A stretch of 64,000 nucleotides of DNA from Gammaproteobacteria bacterium (GCA_030748435.1 JASMLZ010000018.1:1-64000), one strand, 5' to 3'. Counted from the stretch's first letter, positions 1 through 7,360 are shown. Made by a program: numbers and translations. Notes: generated from the sequence alone by a model not told the origin.

Positions 1-39
1 GAGGCTTTCGCGACGGGGGCTTTTTCGTATATGGCGGTG
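1..39. repeat. Distal copy of a tRNA-Ser 3'-end/terminator direct repeat (putative att site)
   Basis: These 39 bases are identical to 2796-2834. In the second copy they cover the last 8 nt of the tRNA-Ser gene (reading CACCGCCA on the minus strand) and most of the terminator that follows. Identity stops at base 40. To the left the repeat may continue past the window edge. Duplicated tRNA 3' ends are the usual mark of site-specific integration, and this copy is on the side expected for the distal junction, because the tRNA 3' end faces left. Confidence 0.65.
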
Positions 40-174
40 CGAAGCTTCCTTATTCCAGAAGTGTATCACTATTTAGTCCGCTGCTATACCTAAATACACT
101 TAATTCCTAAGCCTTTAGTACATTGACTAAATTCCAATTGTTAATTCCTTATCCGATTTACAATTTATGGTATT

Positions 175-221
175 TTGATATAAACCAAATATTAGCCTAT
201 AATGACCAAAATTTGGTTTAT
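175..221 (+). promoter_or_regulatory. Sigma-70 promoter with overlapping operator-like palindromes
   Basis: A near-consensus promoter is visible: TTGATA at 175-180, a 17-bp spacer and TATAAT at 198-203. Two overlapping dyads cover it. An 11-bp inverted repeat (ATAAACCAAAT at 180-190, its complement at 211-221) brackets the -10 box, and the palindrome ACCAAA-A-TTTGGT lies at 205-217 over the probable start site. The winged-helix protein encoded directly downstream is the obvious candidate ligand, giving negative autoregulation. That link is inferred. Confidence 0.6.
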
Positions 222-236
222 AGGAGATAACTTAAA

Positions 237-566
237 ATGTTAGAGGCCATTGTTGGTAACGCCAGTGCAGAAAAAGTTCTATTATTCATGACTGCCAGAC
301 AATCTGGCTATGCTAGAGAGATTGCTATCAGCTTTAATACTGAGGTCACGCCAATTAAAAACCAACTAGAGCGAATGGAACGTGATGGTATGCTAATCTT
401 TGAAAACGTTGGTAGAACCAAAGTATATAAATTCAACCCTCGTTTCCCCTTTGTAGAAGAAGTGATTGCTTTAGGCAATAAGGCGCTAGGCTATCTACCC
501 CAAAATCTGCAAGAAGAGCTAATCTATAATAGACGCCGGCCTAGAAGAGAAGGGAAACCACTATGA
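237..566 (+). CDS. Small winged-helix DNA-binding protein, putative antitoxin/regulator
   Basis: A 109-residue protein that looks like an ArsR/MarR-type winged helix. Helices at about 8-50 include an apparent recognition segment near residues 35-48, followed by a beta-wing at about 50-66 (phenylalanine, asparagine, glycine, arginine, tyrosine pattern). The basic C-terminus carries an RRRPRR stretch. A good ribosome site (AGGAG at 222-226) precedes the ATG. The stop overlaps the next gene's ATG by 4 nt, so the two are translationally coupled. Small winged-helix proteins paired with nucleotidyltransferase-fold proteins are known from AbiE-like toxin-antitoxin systems, and by that analogy this would be the antitoxin and autorepressor. 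It is much shorter than AbiEi, so the exact family is uncertain. The gene is visibly more AT-rich than the chromosome to its right. Confidence 0.7.
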   Translation: MLEAIVGNASAEKVLLFMTARQSGYAREIAISFNTEVTPIKNQLERMERDGMLIFENVGRTKVYKFNPRFPFVEEVIALGNKALGYLPQNLQEELIYNRRRPRREGKPL

Positions 567-1108
567 TTAACATTTCCTCTCTAAACAGAGAAGAAGTTGC
601 AGGGCTTGTTGGCCAAACCTTAACTGATCACGGCATAGATGCCGTACTAACTGGTGGCTCCTGTGTTGCCATATACACAGGTGAAAAATGGACTTCTTAC
701 GATTTAGATATGGTTGATATCAGCTACAGCACTAAAAAACAAATAGCGGCAGCTCTTGCGACAATTGGTTTCCAATCCATTGGGTCAGGAAATAGGTACT
801 TTGAACACCCACAATGTATCTACCCCATAGAATTCCCAACAGCTCCACTTGGGATAGGGGAAGAAAGTCCAATTGGTGAAGAAGGCATTGCAGAAATCCA
901 AACTGACCATGGTTCATTTAAAATACTCAGTACAACCAATTGCGTGAAAGACCGATTAATTAACTATCTTCTATACCAAGATTTACAGTGCCTTGAACAG
1001 GCTCGATATGTAGCTCAAAATCGACCCGTCAATTTAGAAGATATTCAAGCTTGGTTAGAGGCAGAGGGCTGCCTTGAAGACCCTCTAAAATTGCTTCAGC
1101 TTATCTAA
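563..1108 (+). CDS. Nucleotidyltransferase-fold protein, putative toxin of a two-gene module
   Basis: A 181-residue protein with a minimal nucleotidyltransferase signature: a Gly-Gly-Ser motif (LTGGSCVAIY, about 30-39) followed by an Asp-Leu-Asp pair (SYDLDMVDI, about 45-53). This fits the pattern of a GG(S) turn plus two metal-binding acidic residues. A Lys-Asp-Arg motif near 129-131 in the C-terminal half fits the AbiEii/DUF6036-like group. Proteins of this fold transfer nucleotides to proteins or to tRNA ends, and several are toxins held in check by a co-transcribed winged-helix partner. The ATGA overlap with the upstream gene supports such a pair. Substrate and toxicity cannot be read from sequence, so toxin status is an inference. 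Roughly 130 bp separate it from the convergent fic gene. Confidence 0.6.
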   Translation: MINISSLNREEVAGLVGQTLTDHGIDAVLTGGSCVAIYTGEKWTSYDLDMVDISYSTKKQIAAALATIGFQSIGSGNRYFEHPQCIYPIEFPTAPLGIGEESPIGEEGIAEIQTDHGSFKILSTTNCVKDRLINYLLYQDLQCLEQARYVAQNRPVNLEDIQAWLEAEGCLEDPLKLLQLI

Positions 1109-1244
1109 ATATGAAGTAATGGAGTTGTTAGTAATTAGCTGTGTGATTCACAGACCTTATTCCCTCGATAAACTCCGTTGACTTTCAGTTCAACAACTGA
1201 CTTCAGCTTAAACTGGGAGTTCATTAAGAGACGAACCAGGCAAT

Positions 1245-2372
1245 TTATATGTACTCTAGTTCATAGCTACTGCTACGACCGCCTGCATCCGTTTTCTGTA
1301 ATACACCTTTACTGACCATGTCATTGATATCTCGCAAAGCAGTATCTGTAGAACACTTGGCAATTTTGGCCCACTTGCCAGTTGTCAGTTTTCCTTCAAA
1401 CCCATCAAGTAATCGATTCATCAGTTTAATCTGACGATCATTCATAGACACGCTTGACCAATGCTGCCAAAACTTAGCCTTGACGAATACTTCTGTTAAC
1501 GTTTCGTCGGCTTTTTCCATAGCACGAGACAAACAGCCTAAATACCACTCAAGCCAACCAGTAGTTTCAACCACACCGTTTTGGGTGTACTCAAGCAGCC
1601 TATAGTAATCGTCCACCTCAAGTTTTATCTGCGCTGATAAACTATAAAAACGCTGTGGACAACGTTCAGCCTTTGCTAACGCCATATCGGCTACGGCCCT
1701 AGCAATACGTCCGTTACCATCTTCAAATGGATGTAATGTTACAAACCAAAGATGAGCAATGCCCGCTTTTAGTATCGGATCTAGGTCATCGTCGGCATTA
1801 AACCAAGCTAAAAACTCTGCTGTCAATTCACCTAATTGATCTGCTGGTGGTGCCTCATAATGGACACGTTCTCTGCCAAAAGGCCCTGAGATAACCTGCA
1901 TCGGGCCATCACTATCATCACGCCATTGTGCTGTTAAAATTTTATTGATGCCGCTATATCCCGTTGGAAATAATGAAGCATGCCAACCGAACAATCTATC
2001 CTCAGTCAAAGGTTCTTCAAACCGACCCGTGACATCCAGAATCATTTCCACCACACCATCAACATGCCGGTCTGCTGGAACCAAAGCACCAATGTCTACA
2101 CCTAGTCTACGGGCGACAGATGATCGTACTATATCAGGATTTAAATGTTCACCTTCTATCTCACTGGTTTTTAATACATCCTCCGTGACTACCCTTAAAG
2201 CAGCCTCATCACGAAGCCCCATGCCAATGTCATGCATTCGGCCAAGAAGGCGTCCTTGCTGACTATGCACTTTTGCAAGGAGGCCAACCAGACGTTTTAA
2301 ATCAAACTGCCAGTTTGTCCACCCAGTGTGTTTCCAGATATAATTACCGCTATTCATGCGGTTATTATGCAC
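1245..2372 (-). CDS. Fic family protein (putative protein adenylyltransferase), inhibitory helix fused at the N-terminus
   Basis: A 375-residue Fic protein. The catalytic motif HPFEDGNGR lies at 214-222, with Arg225 completing HPFx(D/E)GNGRxxR, so the catalytic His and the phosphate-binding loop are intact. An inhibitory motif TSEIEG at 69-74 matches (S/T)xxxE(G/N), marking a class II enzyme with an N-terminal autoinhibitory helix. Residues 10-60 resemble the DUF4172 region found in these proteins, and the last 70 residues look like a winged helix. Such enzymes transfer AMP from ATP to target proteins and are restrained by the helix; the target here is unknown. The longest reading starts at GTG (2372), with an in-frame ATG at 2357; neither has a strong ribosome site. 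It converges on the nucleotidyltransferase gene inside the same putative island. Confidence 0.85.
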   Translation of the reverse strand: MHNNRMNSGNYIWKHTGWTNWQFDLKRLVGLLAKVHSQQGRLLGRMHDIGMGLRDEAALRVVTEDVLKTSEIEGEHLNPDIVRSSVARRLGVDIGALVPADRHVDGVVEMILDVTGRFEEPLTEDRLFGWHASLFPTGYSGINKILTAQWRDDSDGPMQVISGPFGRERVHYEAPPADQLGELTAEFLAWFNADDDLDPILKAGIAHLWFVTLHPFEDGNGRIARAVADMALAKAERCPQRFYSLSAQIKLEVDDYYRLLEYTQNGVVETTGWLEWYLGCLSRAMEKADETLTEVFVKAKFWQHWSSVSMNDRQIKLMNRLLDGFEGKLTTGKWAKIAKCSTDTALRDINDMVSKGVLQKTDAGGRSSSYELEYI

Positions 2373-2437
2373 CCCATTTACCGCAAAGGCAATATTCGCC
2401 GCACATAATGCGGCGAATAGCTGGCTTATTTACCGCA
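2342..2437. promoter_or_regulatory. Iterated TTACCGC-type motifs over the start of the fic gene
   Basis: A motif resembling ATTTACCGCA recurs four times: 2342-2350, 2376-2385 and 2428-2437 in the plus orientation, and 2358-2367 inverted. The first and the inverted copy form a dyad over the fic start codons. A separate perfect 10-bp inverted repeat (ATTCGCCGCA and its complement, 2394-2418, 5-nt loop) lies between the last copies. This arrangement looks like a multi-site operator. The Fic protein has a putative C-terminal winged helix, so self-regulation is possible but unproven. Confidence 0.4.
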
Positions 2438-2779
2438 TTCAGCCCCACACCCTGCCCGATCGGGCAGCTGATATTTCAAACTGATTTACATTAGACTTGC
2501 TTTAAAAGCGATTCAGAACGTTCATGTCCACCCCATTAAAAAGCAGGCTAAACATGCACGAACTATTTGAAGCCCTATAGGGCCCAGAAACGAAAAAACC
2601 GATTCAAGAGAATCGGTTGGTGCTGGCGTAGATAATCCGTGCCAACGAGCAGTCTTTACCAAAGGGATGGGCTGATAACGCCATTGCCTCTGGCGTTATC
2701 ACTGCTACGCAGCGCTTTGCGGCCCAAACGCTTGCGCGTTTGTCGAACCGTTAGGCTTCTCACCGACCCTAATCATCAT
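2373..2779. other. Non-coding right end of the island, rich in inverted repeats
   Basis: I see no convincing gene in these about 400 bases. They hold the fic upstream region, a minus-strand terminator (2593-2618), a perfect 10-bp dyad (GATAACGCCA at 2672-2681 with its complement at 2689-2698) and a 6-bp dyad (CAAACG/CGTTTG) near 2726-2743. A run reading GCCAGCACCA on the minus strand directly before the 2593-2618 terminator looks like a tRNA 3' end, but no tRNA body is recognisable. This is the texture of integration-site debris. Confidence 0.4.
2593..2618 (-). terminator. Rho-independent terminator, minus strand
   Basis: A perfect 9-bp stem (AACCGATTC at 2597-2605, its complement at 2610-2618, AAGA loop) is followed on the minus strand by six uridines. 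No minus-strand gene that would need it is visible immediately upstream, so it may have come with a lost gene. Confidence 0.65.
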
Positions 2780-2825
2780 ATACGAAAAAGCCCCCGAGGC
2801 TTTCGCGACGGGGGCTTTTTCGTAT
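2780..2825 (-). terminator. Terminator of the tRNA-Ser gene
   Basis: A perfect 17-bp stem (2780-2796 with 2809-2825, 12-nt loop) contains the GCCCCCG/CGGGGGC core followed by T-runs on both strands, so it should work in both directions. It begins 1 nt after the tRNA CCA end. Its loop and left-reading arm are part of the 39-bp direct repeat also found at 1-39. Confidence 0.85.
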
Positions 2826-2834
2826 ATGGCGGTG
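2796..2834. repeat. Proximal copy of the 39-bp direct repeat (putative att site at tRNA-Ser)
   Basis: Identical to bases 1-39. It spans the loop and one arm of the tRNA terminator and the last 8 nt of the tRNA gene. The tRNA stays intact on this side, as expected when an element integrates at a tRNA 3' end and restores it. Confidence 0.65.
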
Positions 2835-2914
2835 AGGGAGGGATTCGAACCCTCGGTACGTTTCCGTACACACACTTTCCAGGCGTGCTCCTTCGGCCAC
2901 TCGGACACCTCACC
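2827..2914 (-). tRNA. tRNA-Ser (GGA anticodon)
   Basis: An 88-nt gene with an encoded CCA end. The acceptor stem GGTGAGG pairs with CCTCACC, the T-loop reads GGTTCGAATCC, a long variable arm (TACGG...CCGTA) marks a class II tRNA, and the anticodon loop reads CTGGAAA, giving anticodon GGA for UCC/UCU serine codons. It is closely similar to the well-known E. coli tRNA-Ser(GGA). A promoter lies just upstream and a terminator directly downstream, so it is a single-gene transcript. Its 3' end serves as the apparent integration target for the element to its left. Confidence 0.97.
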
Positions 2915-2927
2915 ATTTGAGGCGCAA

Positions 2928-2956
2928 ATTCTATTGGTTTCACTGGCAAAAAGCAA
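2928..2956 (-). promoter_or_regulatory. tRNA-Ser promoter
   Basis: On the minus strand, TTGCTT (2951-2956) and TAGAAT (2928-2933) are separated by exactly 17 bp, which puts the start about 7 nt upstream of the mature tRNA. Confidence 0.6.
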
Positions 2957-3133
2957 TGCCTTTTTCCTTTATTTATCAAGATATTCAGGCAACTGTTATG
3001 GCTTTTGGCAAGCTCTATATTGGGCCTTAATTACAGGCTTGTTAACATATCGAGGATAACTAAACTATAAGTGCTCAGACGGTGTCTATTTGGCCGGATC
3101 CAAGTTGTGACTATATTGACTGATTAAGGCCTG

Positions 3134-3700
3134 TTATTGATTGCCAGCCCAGCTACTAACAAAGGTAGAAGAGTCTATTGCAGGGGCACTTTTAGCTGGG
3201 TTTTTGGGTGTACCCAAATAGATATAACCCAGCATCTGTTCGTCTTCCTTGAGGCCAAGGCGACGTATTATTTCTTTATCTTCTGCCACCCAACCGGTAC
3301 GCCATACGGCGCCCAACCCCTGAGCAAAGGCCGCATGCAATATATTTTGCCCAGCGCAAGCTGTGGTGCACACCTGTTCTGCCACTGGCACCTTGGCGTG
3401 TTGTCTGGGGCAAGCCACCAGAGCCACCAGTAAGGGGGCACGCAGGGGCATATTGCGGGCTTTATTGCAGGCCTTTTCATCGGCCTCCGGATTTAGTGCC
3501 AACAGGCGTTCCACAAATAGCTCGCCCAGTGCCTGGCGCTGCTCGCCCCCTATAACAATAAAGCGATAAGGGTTTAAGCGACCATGGTCTGGTGACCTGA
3601 GGGCGGCCTGAAAGATATTTTCCAATTGCTCGTGCGATGGTGCCGGCTCTTCCAGTAGAGGCATAGATACGCGATTTAACAGGCCCTGTAGCATATTCAT
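3134..3700 (-). CDS. Nitroreductase family protein, YdjA-like
   Basis: A 188-residue single-domain FMN-dependent nitroreductase. The N-terminal part contains the pattern RSPDHGRLNPYRF (about 35-47), the FMN phosphate-binding region of the short YdjA subgroup. The central helix with QNILHAAFAQGLGAVWRTG (about 118-136) is typical of the flavin-contacting second half. These enzymes are homodimers in the cytoplasm that reduce nitro- or quinone-type compounds with NAD(P)H; the natural substrate is unknown. It lies 2 nt after queF on the same strand and is probably co-transcribed with it, although no functional link to queuosine is established. Confidence 0.85.
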   Translation of the reverse strand: MNMLQGLLNRVSMPLLEEPAPSHEQLENIFQAALRSPDHGRLNPYRFIVIGGEQRQALGELFVERLLALNPEADEKACNKARNMPLRAPLLVALVACPRQHAKVPVAEQVCTTACAGQNILHAAFAQGLGAVWRTGWVAEDKEIIRRLGLKEDEQMLGYIYLGTPKNPAKSAPAIDSSTFVSSWAGNQ

Positions 3701-3702
3701 GT

Positions 3703-4524
3703 TTATTGTCTCTCAGTGCGGCAATTAGCTGGGTTAAGCGGCTTGGTAGAACGATAAGGGTTTATATCCAAGCCCCCTCGCCTTACATAGCGGGCATACA
3801 CGGTTAGCTGTTTAGGCTGGCACTGGGCCATAATATCCAAAAAGATCTGTTCCACACACTGCTCATGGAAATCACCATGCTGGCGGTAAGAGATTATATA
3901 TTCCAGCAAGGTAGAGCGATCCAGAGTGGCACCTTCGTATTCCACCACCAGAGTCGCCCAGTCAGGCTGCCCGGTAACAGGGCAATTGCTCTTTAACAAG
4001 TGACTATGCAGTGTTTCTGTACGGTACTTGCCAGCATGGGTTGCTAATAGGCTAGCATCAGGTTTATATACTACCGTGTCCACCTTACGCCCATCTATAC
4101 ATTCACCAGGGGTGGCAATAATGGGCATGGCATGGTCATTAAGCCCAAACAAACGCACCTGCACAGGCGCGCCAGCGGCCTTGCTCAGGTCTGTTTGCAT
4201 AAGCTGCTCAACCTCATCACGGCCCGACAAGCTAGTCTGGTTAAAGGAGTTCAAATAAAGCTTAAAAGACTTGCTCTCAATAATATTTGGGCTGTCTCCA
4301 GGCAGGCGAAACTCGCCCAGAGCCATGTGTGGCACACCTTGCTGATCCAGCCACGAAATCTCATAGGCATTCCAGATATCCACACCATAAAAAGGGCGCT
4401 TGGTAAAAGCCGGGCGCCAGGGTTCCTTGCGTGGAATAGGAAATAACAGTTCTGGTGAGTAATCAGTTACATACTCACTTTTGTCTCCCAATGGGGAGGC
4501 TTCGATAATTTTTTCTTGATCCAT
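3703..4524 (-). CDS. queF: NADPH-dependent 7-cyano-7-deazaguanine reductase
   Basis: At 273 residues this is the long, two-domain (YqcD-type) QueF. It reduces the nitrile of preQ0 to preQ1, the committed step to queuosine in tRNA wobble positions. The family signature ESKSFKLYLNSFNQT lies at about 83-97 and contributes NADPH and substrate contacts. The catalytic cysteine is in SNCPVTGQPDW in the C-terminal half, where it forms the thioimide intermediate. Length fits E. coli QueF (282). No riboswitch-like structure is apparent upstream. It is followed closely by the nitroreductase gene and lies 29 nt after the ABC permease gene, suggesting one minus-strand operon. Confidence 0.95.
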   Translation of the reverse strand: MDQEKIIEASPLGDKSEYVTDYSPELLFPIPRKEPWRPAFTKRPFYGVDIWNAYEISWLDQQGVPHMALGEFRLPGDSPNIIESKSFKLYLNSFNQTSLSGRDEVEQLMQTDLSKAAGAPVQVRLFGLNDHAMPIIATPGECIDGRKVDTVVYKPDASLLATHAGKYRTETLHSHLLKSNCPVTGQPDWATLVVEYEGATLDRSTLLEYIISYRQHGDFHEQCVEQIFLDIMAQCQPKQLTVYARYVRRGGLDINPYRSTKPLNPANCRTERQ

Positions 4525-4553
4525 TTACTTTTTCTACAATAAGGTTTGTTCAC

Positions 4554-5327
4554 TTACTTGCGGATGCCCTTACCAGTGTTTAACAGGTGCATACAGTAGG
4601 TAAAAAGCACCACAATAAAGACCGTAATCACCACAAATGCCAAGCCTACGTCAATATCAGACACCCCTAGAATGCCATAACGGAAGGCGTTGACCATATA
4701 TAAAATCGGGTTAGCCTGCGACACAAGCCCCCAAAATTCGGGTAACAAATCGATGGAATAAAATACCCCACCCAGATAAGTCAGGGGCGTCAACACAAAG
4801 GTTGGGATGATAGACACATCATCAAAACTGTTAGCGTAAATGGCATTGATAAAGCCACCCAGGCTAAACAGTATAGAAGTCATCAATACTACCATTACAA
4901 TTATAGCAAAATTATGGATATTCAGGTTAGTAAAGAATAATGACAAGGTCGTCACAATCAATCCTACAGCCAAACCACGAGCCACACCACCGGTGATATA
5001 GCCTGCCAATATCACCCAGTTGGGTATGGGTGATACCAGCATTTCTTCGATATTGCCCTGATATTTACAACTGTAAAAAGATGACACTACATTACCATAG
5101 GAGTTGGTAATCACCGACATCATGATCAAGCCGGGCACCACAAACTGCATATAGTCAAAACCACCCATGGAGCCAATGCGGGTACCGATCAAATTACCAA
5201 AAATAACAAAGTACAAAACCATGGTAATGGAAGGTGGAATCAGGGTCTGTACCCAAATGCGCATAAAGCGTTTGATTTCCTTGCGCACGATGGTCATCCA
5301 GGCGATATAAATTTCTGCCACAGTCAT
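4554..5327 (-). CDS. yadH: ABC-2 type transporter permease, YadH-like
   Basis: A 257-residue integral membrane protein with about six hydrophobic segments and the ABC-2 signature region around FVVPGLIMMSVITNSYGNV (about 63-81). It is the membrane half of a YadGH-type exporter. Family members are predicted efflux or export systems with no firmly established substrate. Start ATG at 5327, only 5 nt after the stop of the ATPase gene upstream, so the two are translated together. The queF gene follows 29 nt downstream. Confidence 0.88.
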   Translation of the reverse strand: MTVAEIYIAWMTIVRKEIKRFMRIWVQTLIPPSITMVLYFVIFGNLIGTRIGSMGGFDYMQFVVPGLIMMSVITNSYGNVVSSFYSCKYQGNIEEMLVSPIPNWVILAGYITGGVARGLAVGLIVTTLSLFFTNLNIHNFAIIVMVVLMTSILFSLGGFINAIYANSFDDVSIIPTFVLTPLTYLGGVFYSIDLLPEFWGLVSQANPILYMVNAFRYGILGVSDIDVGLAFVVITVFIVVLFTYCMHLLNTGKGIRK

Positions 5328-5332
5328 ACTGC

Positions 5333-6268
5333 TTATACCCCCCTTAATCCAGTTTGGTTGTTTTGCACCAAATCGATAAACAATTCTTCTAGTCGATTGG
5401 TCTTATTACGCATGCTGGTGACATGCACGCCCATATTAGAAAGCGCGGTAAACACTTCATTTAGGCTTTGCTGGCGAGATATGGTCACTTGTAATTGGTG
5501 AGGGTTTAATAAACAGGCACTGTAACCCGTCTGTTGGGGCAAGGTATGTACGGCCTCTGCCAGATCCAGAATAAAGGTTTCTGTATGCAGTTGACGCAAC
5601 AAGGCTTGCATAGAGGTGTCTTCAACAATATGGCCATGATCAATAATAGCAATATTACGGCACAGACTTTCCGCTTCTTCCAAATAGTGGGTAGTCAGGA
5701 TAATGGTGGTACCTTGGGCATTAATTTGTTGCAAAAATTCCCACATGGAACGCCGCAGTTCAATATCCACTCCAGCTGTTGGCTCATCCAAAATTAATAG
5801 TTGGGGGCGATGCACCAAAGCCCTGGCAATCATAAGGCGGCGTTTCATACCGCCAGACAAGGTGCTCGCCGCTTGATGACACTGTTGCCACAAGCCTAAC
5901 TGGGTTAACAGTTGTTTGGCACGCGCCTTGGCTTCGCCTCTGGGAATACCATAATAACCGGCCTGCTGCACCACAATGTCAATGACCTTTTCAAATCTGT
6001 TAAAGTTAAACTCCTGGGGCACAATACCCATTAGTTGTTTAGCTTTACTTAAGTCGATGTCCAGATCATGGCCAAAAACCCGCACTTTACCCTGGCTTTT
6101 ATTGACCAATGAAGACACCACCCCCAAGGTAGTCGACTTGCCCGCCCCATTGGGGCCAAGTAAAGCAAAAAAGTCACCTTTTTCTACCTGCAATGAGATA
6201 CCTTTAAGAGCAGTAAAACCATTGTCATAGGTTTTTTGCAGTTGTTCTATTTCCAGAGCGTAGGACAT
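5333..6268 (-). CDS. yadG: ABC transporter ATP-binding protein, YadG-like
   Basis: A 311-residue ATPase subunit. Walker A is GPNGAGKST (about 38-46), the ABC signature LSGGMKRRLMIARAL sits near 137-151, Walker B LLILDEPTAGVD follows, and the switch histidine lies in LTTHYLEEAE. The tail of about 90 residues after the nucleotide-binding domain matches the DrrA/YadG layout. It should form a dimer with the adjacent permease in the inner membrane. It is the first gene of the minus-strand run, with a divergent xdhC-like gene starting 130 bp away. Confidence 0.9.
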   Translation of the reverse strand: MSYALEIEQLQKTYDNGFTALKGISLQVEKGDFFALLGPNGAGKSTTLGVVSSLVNKSQGKVRVFGHDLDIDLSKAKQLMGIVPQEFNFNRFEKVIDIVVQQAGYYGIPRGEAKARAKQLLTQLGLWQQCHQAASTLSGGMKRRLMIARALVHRPQLLILDEPTAGVDIELRRSMWEFLQQINAQGTTIILTTHYLEEAESLCRNIAIIDHGHIVEDTSMQALLRQLHTETFILDLAEAVHTLPQQTGYSACLLNPHQLQVTISRQQSLNEVFTALSNMGVHVTSMRNKTNRLEELFIDLVQNNQTGLRGV

Positions 6269-6397
6269 AACACCACCTGTCGTTGCATACTGTCAGTTAA
6301 TATGGGGATAAGAAGAGTAAATTAAAGGCTACAAGAAGATGTAAATTGGCCGCTCAGGCGGCATAATAATGCTATCTGATTAATCGGGATTGCTTAT

Positions 6398-7360
6398 ATG
6401 CACCAGCAACTGCAACACCAACTGGACCGCGCACAACGCCTGCAGCAAGCTTTGGTGCAAGTACGGGTGCTAAACACCCAAGGCTCTACCTACCGAAAAA
6501 GTGGCGCTCGCATGTTAATTAACGAGCAAGGCCAGCAGTTTGATCTAATTAGTGGTGGTTGTCTGGAAAGCCACTTGTTACGCCATGCCATGCAGGTCTT
6601 TGAGGATGCTAAGCCCATCACTTTGCAATATGATTTTAGTGACCCGGACGCACCAGATTGGCTACTTAGTGTCGGCTGTCGGGGCAAGGTGGTTATACTG
6701 TTGGAAAAGCTGTCTCCAGCCAACAACTACGGCAGTTTGGCTCTTTACTTACAGGCCCGCCGGGCACGCCAACCCAGTTGGTTAGTTACCGACTTGGAAC
6801 ATGGGCAATCGCAACGCTTAAGTCAGCAACCTCAAGGGGCAGAAGGCTTGGTAATTGAGGCTATTGACCCGGCCCCACGTCTGCTATTGATTGGCACAGG
6901 ACCAGACACAGATGCCATTATAGAACTAGCGAGAAATCTGGACTATCAAGTACAGATTATTGGCTGCCAAAGCCAATCCTTGCATGCTTTCCACCACCGT
7001 TACCCCAATCTGGCAAAACGTATTGAGGCGCATGATTTGGACTCCTATCTGGCAGCCAACCCAACGGACTATGCAATCGTTATGACCCATAATCAACAAC
7101 TGGATGCCGCTTACCTTAGTCAGACGAGTCTGGCCGATCTGGCTCTGGTCGGCCTGCTGGGGCCGGCCGAGCGCAAACAACGGGTCATAGCACAAATGCA
7201 CCGCCCGGCACCAATAAATCTGGCAGCACCTATGGGTTTGGACTTGGGGGGGCAAGGTACTCAGGCCGTCGCCTTATCGGTAATGGCCCAAATTCAAGCA
7301 CTCGAGCACCAGATGCTGGCTCAGCCATTAGCCAGCAAGCATGGCGGCATTCATGACTGA
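6398..7360 (+). CDS. XdhC/CoxI family protein
   Basis: A 320-residue protein with both parts of the XdhC family: an N-terminal XdhC_CoxI domain with the conserved SGGCLE motif (about 52-57) and a second cysteine in SVGCRGKV, then a C-terminal Rossmann-like domain starting near RLLLIGTGPD (about 167). XdhC proteins bind molybdenum cofactor and help sulfurate and insert it into xanthine dehydrogenase-type enzymes. The next gene encodes a MocA-like nucleotidyltransferase overlapping its 3' end, a pairing seen in molybdo-hydroxylase clusters. No molybdenum hydroxylase gene is present in this window, so the client enzyme must be encoded elsewhere. Confidence 0.85.
   Translation: MHQQLQHQLDRAQRLQQALVQVRVLNTQGSTYRKSGARMLINEQGQQFDLISGGCLESHLLRHAMQVFEDAKPITLQYDFSDPDAPDWLLSVGCRGKVVILLEKLSPANNYGSLALYLQARRARQPSWLVTDLEHGQSQRLSQQPQGAEGLVIEAIDPAPRLLLIGTGPDTDAIIELARNLDYQVQIIGCQSQSLHAFHHRYPNLAKRIEAHDLDSYLAANPTDYAIVMTHNQQLDAAYLSQTSLADLALVGLLGPAERKQRVIAQMHRPAPINLAAPMGLDLGGQGTQAVALSVMAQIQALEHQMLAQPLASKHGGIHD

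Noticed and set aside
2640-2756. Integron attC-like site (GTTAGGC at 2750-2756 with inverted repeats upstream)
   Set aside because: A matching RYYYAAC partner with correct spacing and symmetry could not be found; similarity to GTGCCAAC at 2639-2646 is weak.
4525-4553. preQ1 riboswitch before queF
   Set aside because: The upstream gap is only 29 bp and has no pseudoknot-like pattern.
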